A stretch of 64,000 nucleotides of DNA, from NCBI GenBank assembly GCA_023333565.1, contig JAJKFH010000425.1:1-64000 (forward strand). Direction: 5' to 3'. Position numbers and translations under genes: made by a program. Positions within the stretch are counted from its first letter, which is position 1, and each line of letters begins with the position of its first letter. Positions 63,075 to 64,000 of the stretch are shown here, piece by piece. Source of the DNA: Puffinus mauretanicus. Taxonomy: Eukaryota; Chordata; Aves; Procellariiformes; Procellariidae. The notes under the pieces are model-generated. The model was not told where the DNA came from and searched no databases. It worked only from the letters and a program-made list of their open reading frames with translations.

Positions 63075-63080
63075 TTTATA
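63075..63080 (-). promoter_or_regulatory. Putative LTR TATA box
   Basis: On the minus strand the sequence reads AGCATATAAAGCTGGGGG, with TATAAA at these positions, in the middle of the LTR where a U3 promoter is expected. The equivalent site in the other LTR (43700-43712) is disrupted. Activity is not implied. Confidence 0.5.
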
Positions 63081-63223
63081 TGCTAAGCATGACATCATAT
63101 GGTATGGAATATCCCTTTGGTCAGTTGGGGTCAGCCATCCCAGCTGTGTCCCCTCCCAACTTCTTGTGCCCCCCCAGCCTACTCGCTGGTGGGGTGGTGT
63201 GAGAAGCAGAAAAGGCCTTGGCT

Positions 63224-63246
63224 CTGTGTAAGCACTGCTTACACAG
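63224..63246. repeat. Perfect 23-bp odd palindrome in LTR
   Basis: CTGTGTAAGCA (63224-63234), one C, then TGCTTACACAG (63236-63246). The other LTR has only the right-hand arm. It lies next to the duplicated 15-mer at 63247-63280. Confidence 0.85.
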
Positions 63247-63280
63247 AAAAACATCCCTGTAAAACAAAAACATCCCTGTA
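63247..63280. repeat. Tandem duplication of 15-mer in LTR
   Basis: AAAAACATCCCTGTA occurs at 63247-63261 and 63266-63280 (period 19). The other LTR has the segment once. Confidence 0.85.
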
Positions 63281-63372
63281 TTATCAACTCTGTTTTCAGC
63301 TCAAATCCAAAACACAGCCCCATACAAGCTACTATGAAGAAAATTAACTCTATCCCAGCCAAAACCAGCACC

Positions 63373-63377
63373 GACTC
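63373..63377 (+). repeat. Target site duplication, right (GACTC)
   Basis: Exact copy of 62764-62768. Confidence 0.85.
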
Positions 63378-64000
63378 AAACTTCAATACCTGAATATTTT
63401 CATAACACAGGAATATCATTCCTCTCCATTACTCCAAAACAGAACACAAAAGTAGAAAAAAACCCAGAATGCCCAATATTATGAATAGTTAACACAACTG
63501 TGGCATTAAATTAGAGTTTCAAAATACAAGGAATCACTGTAAAGGGGGAAAACTAGAAGGTAAATCTTAATAGGATCATTAAAACAATCGTTTTGCTTCT
63601 ATTTTAAAATTTTTCTTCTCTGTGTGAATGAGAGCTACTTTTGACTATAAATAAGCACAAATCACCACTACTAAGCATCCAGAGGTTGAAGAATCACTAC
63701 TTAGTCAGCTGCAATTCCTACATAAATGTCTAGACAATGAATGTGGAAGCATGAACAACGTTTAATTTCATGTTAGTACACCCTTAGAAAACAGAGGGGA
63801 CTGTTTGGACAGCACATGCCCAACCCAGAAATATTAGTGAACTCCTGACAAGCCTGCTATCAAAGCACACATGTCTGGAAACACGTTTTGCTACTGGACA
63901 CTCCTAAGGTTCTCCTGTAAAAGGTAAGCACACATTCCTGTTTTGGCGAAGACATGTTTCAATTTAACATTTTGTTGTATTATTGCATTTATTTTCACAA
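63378..64000. other. AT-rich non-coding DNA
   Basis: Unique-looking sequence to the window end, with no open frame or repeat recognised. Confidence 0.6.

Larger units (their letters stand above)
62769..63372 (-). mobile_element. Solo LTR, same family as 43432-44017, opposite strand (604 bp)
   Basis: Read on the minus strand it starts with a diverged GGTGCTGGTTTTGGCTGGG and ends GGTTAAACTACAACA. It aligns over its whole length with the LTR at 43432, at very roughly 85-90 percent by eye. Perfect GACTC duplications flank it, and no internal retroviral sequence is present. The terminal base at 63372 has changed so the canonical TG start is lost. Unlike the first copy it keeps a TATA-like promoter box. 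It carries a 7-base deletion near 62786 and a local duplication plus palindrome at 63224-63280. The minus-strand frame 63000-63419 is a chance frame in the LTR. Confidence 0.92.

Noticed and set aside
63000..63419. 139-codon minus-strand open frame with a hydrophobic start (possible membrane protein)
   Set aside because: Almost the entire frame lies inside the solo LTR (62769-63372), and no equivalent frame of that length is open in the sister LTR.
1..64000. A previously undescribed gene system or operon
   Set aside because: No pair of adjacent plausible genes exists. All frames over 110 codons except repeat-derived ones are shadows, and the sequence is vertebrate non-coding DNA.

Overview
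The window looks like non-coding DNA from a bird. Two things support this. It carries several CR1 LINE fragments whose 3' ends carry the avian-type 8-bp tail (AATCATAG units on the + strand when the element is on the - strand). It also carries two solo LTRs of a widespread bird endogenous-retrovirus type with perfect 5-bp target duplications. The background is about two-thirds A+T by eye, rich in homopolymer and simple-repeat tracts. I found no convincing cellular exon, tRNA, rRNA, CRISPR or operon. The longest open frames outside repeats are about 110 codons, which is what chance gives in 64 kb of this composition. I read it as an intergenic desert or part of a very long intron.

Layout: 1-43.4 kb is almost free of young interspersed repeats. 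It holds AT-rich unique sequence, microsatellites, a MITE-like palindromic remnant (15.9 kb), a decayed amniote repeat tail (20.3 kb), a GC-richer patch that looks like CpG-decayed old repeat (26.4-26.9 kb), and several perfect inverted repeats (34.2, 34.9 and 40.0 kb). At 43.43-44.02 kb is a + strand solo LTR. From 47.7 kb onward repeats become dense: an old + strand CR1 (47.7-48.3 kb), two - strand CR1 3' ends (50.8 and 55.4-55.9 kb), a nested CR1-in-CR1 (58.2-59.6 kb, with a 5-bp target duplication at the junctions), and a - strand solo LTR of the same family (62.77-63.37 kb).

The only protein-coding traces are decayed CR1 reverse-transcriptase C-termini, all broken by frameshifts, truncation or loss of catalytic residues. 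Nothing here forms a working gene system. The most instructive structures are the nested CR1, the inverted pair of LTRs (one keeping a TATA box, with a local palindrome and duplication that looks like a template-switch scar), and the contrast between a repeat-poor left two-thirds and a repeat-rich right third. Family statements are from memory of avian repeats; no alignment was run.
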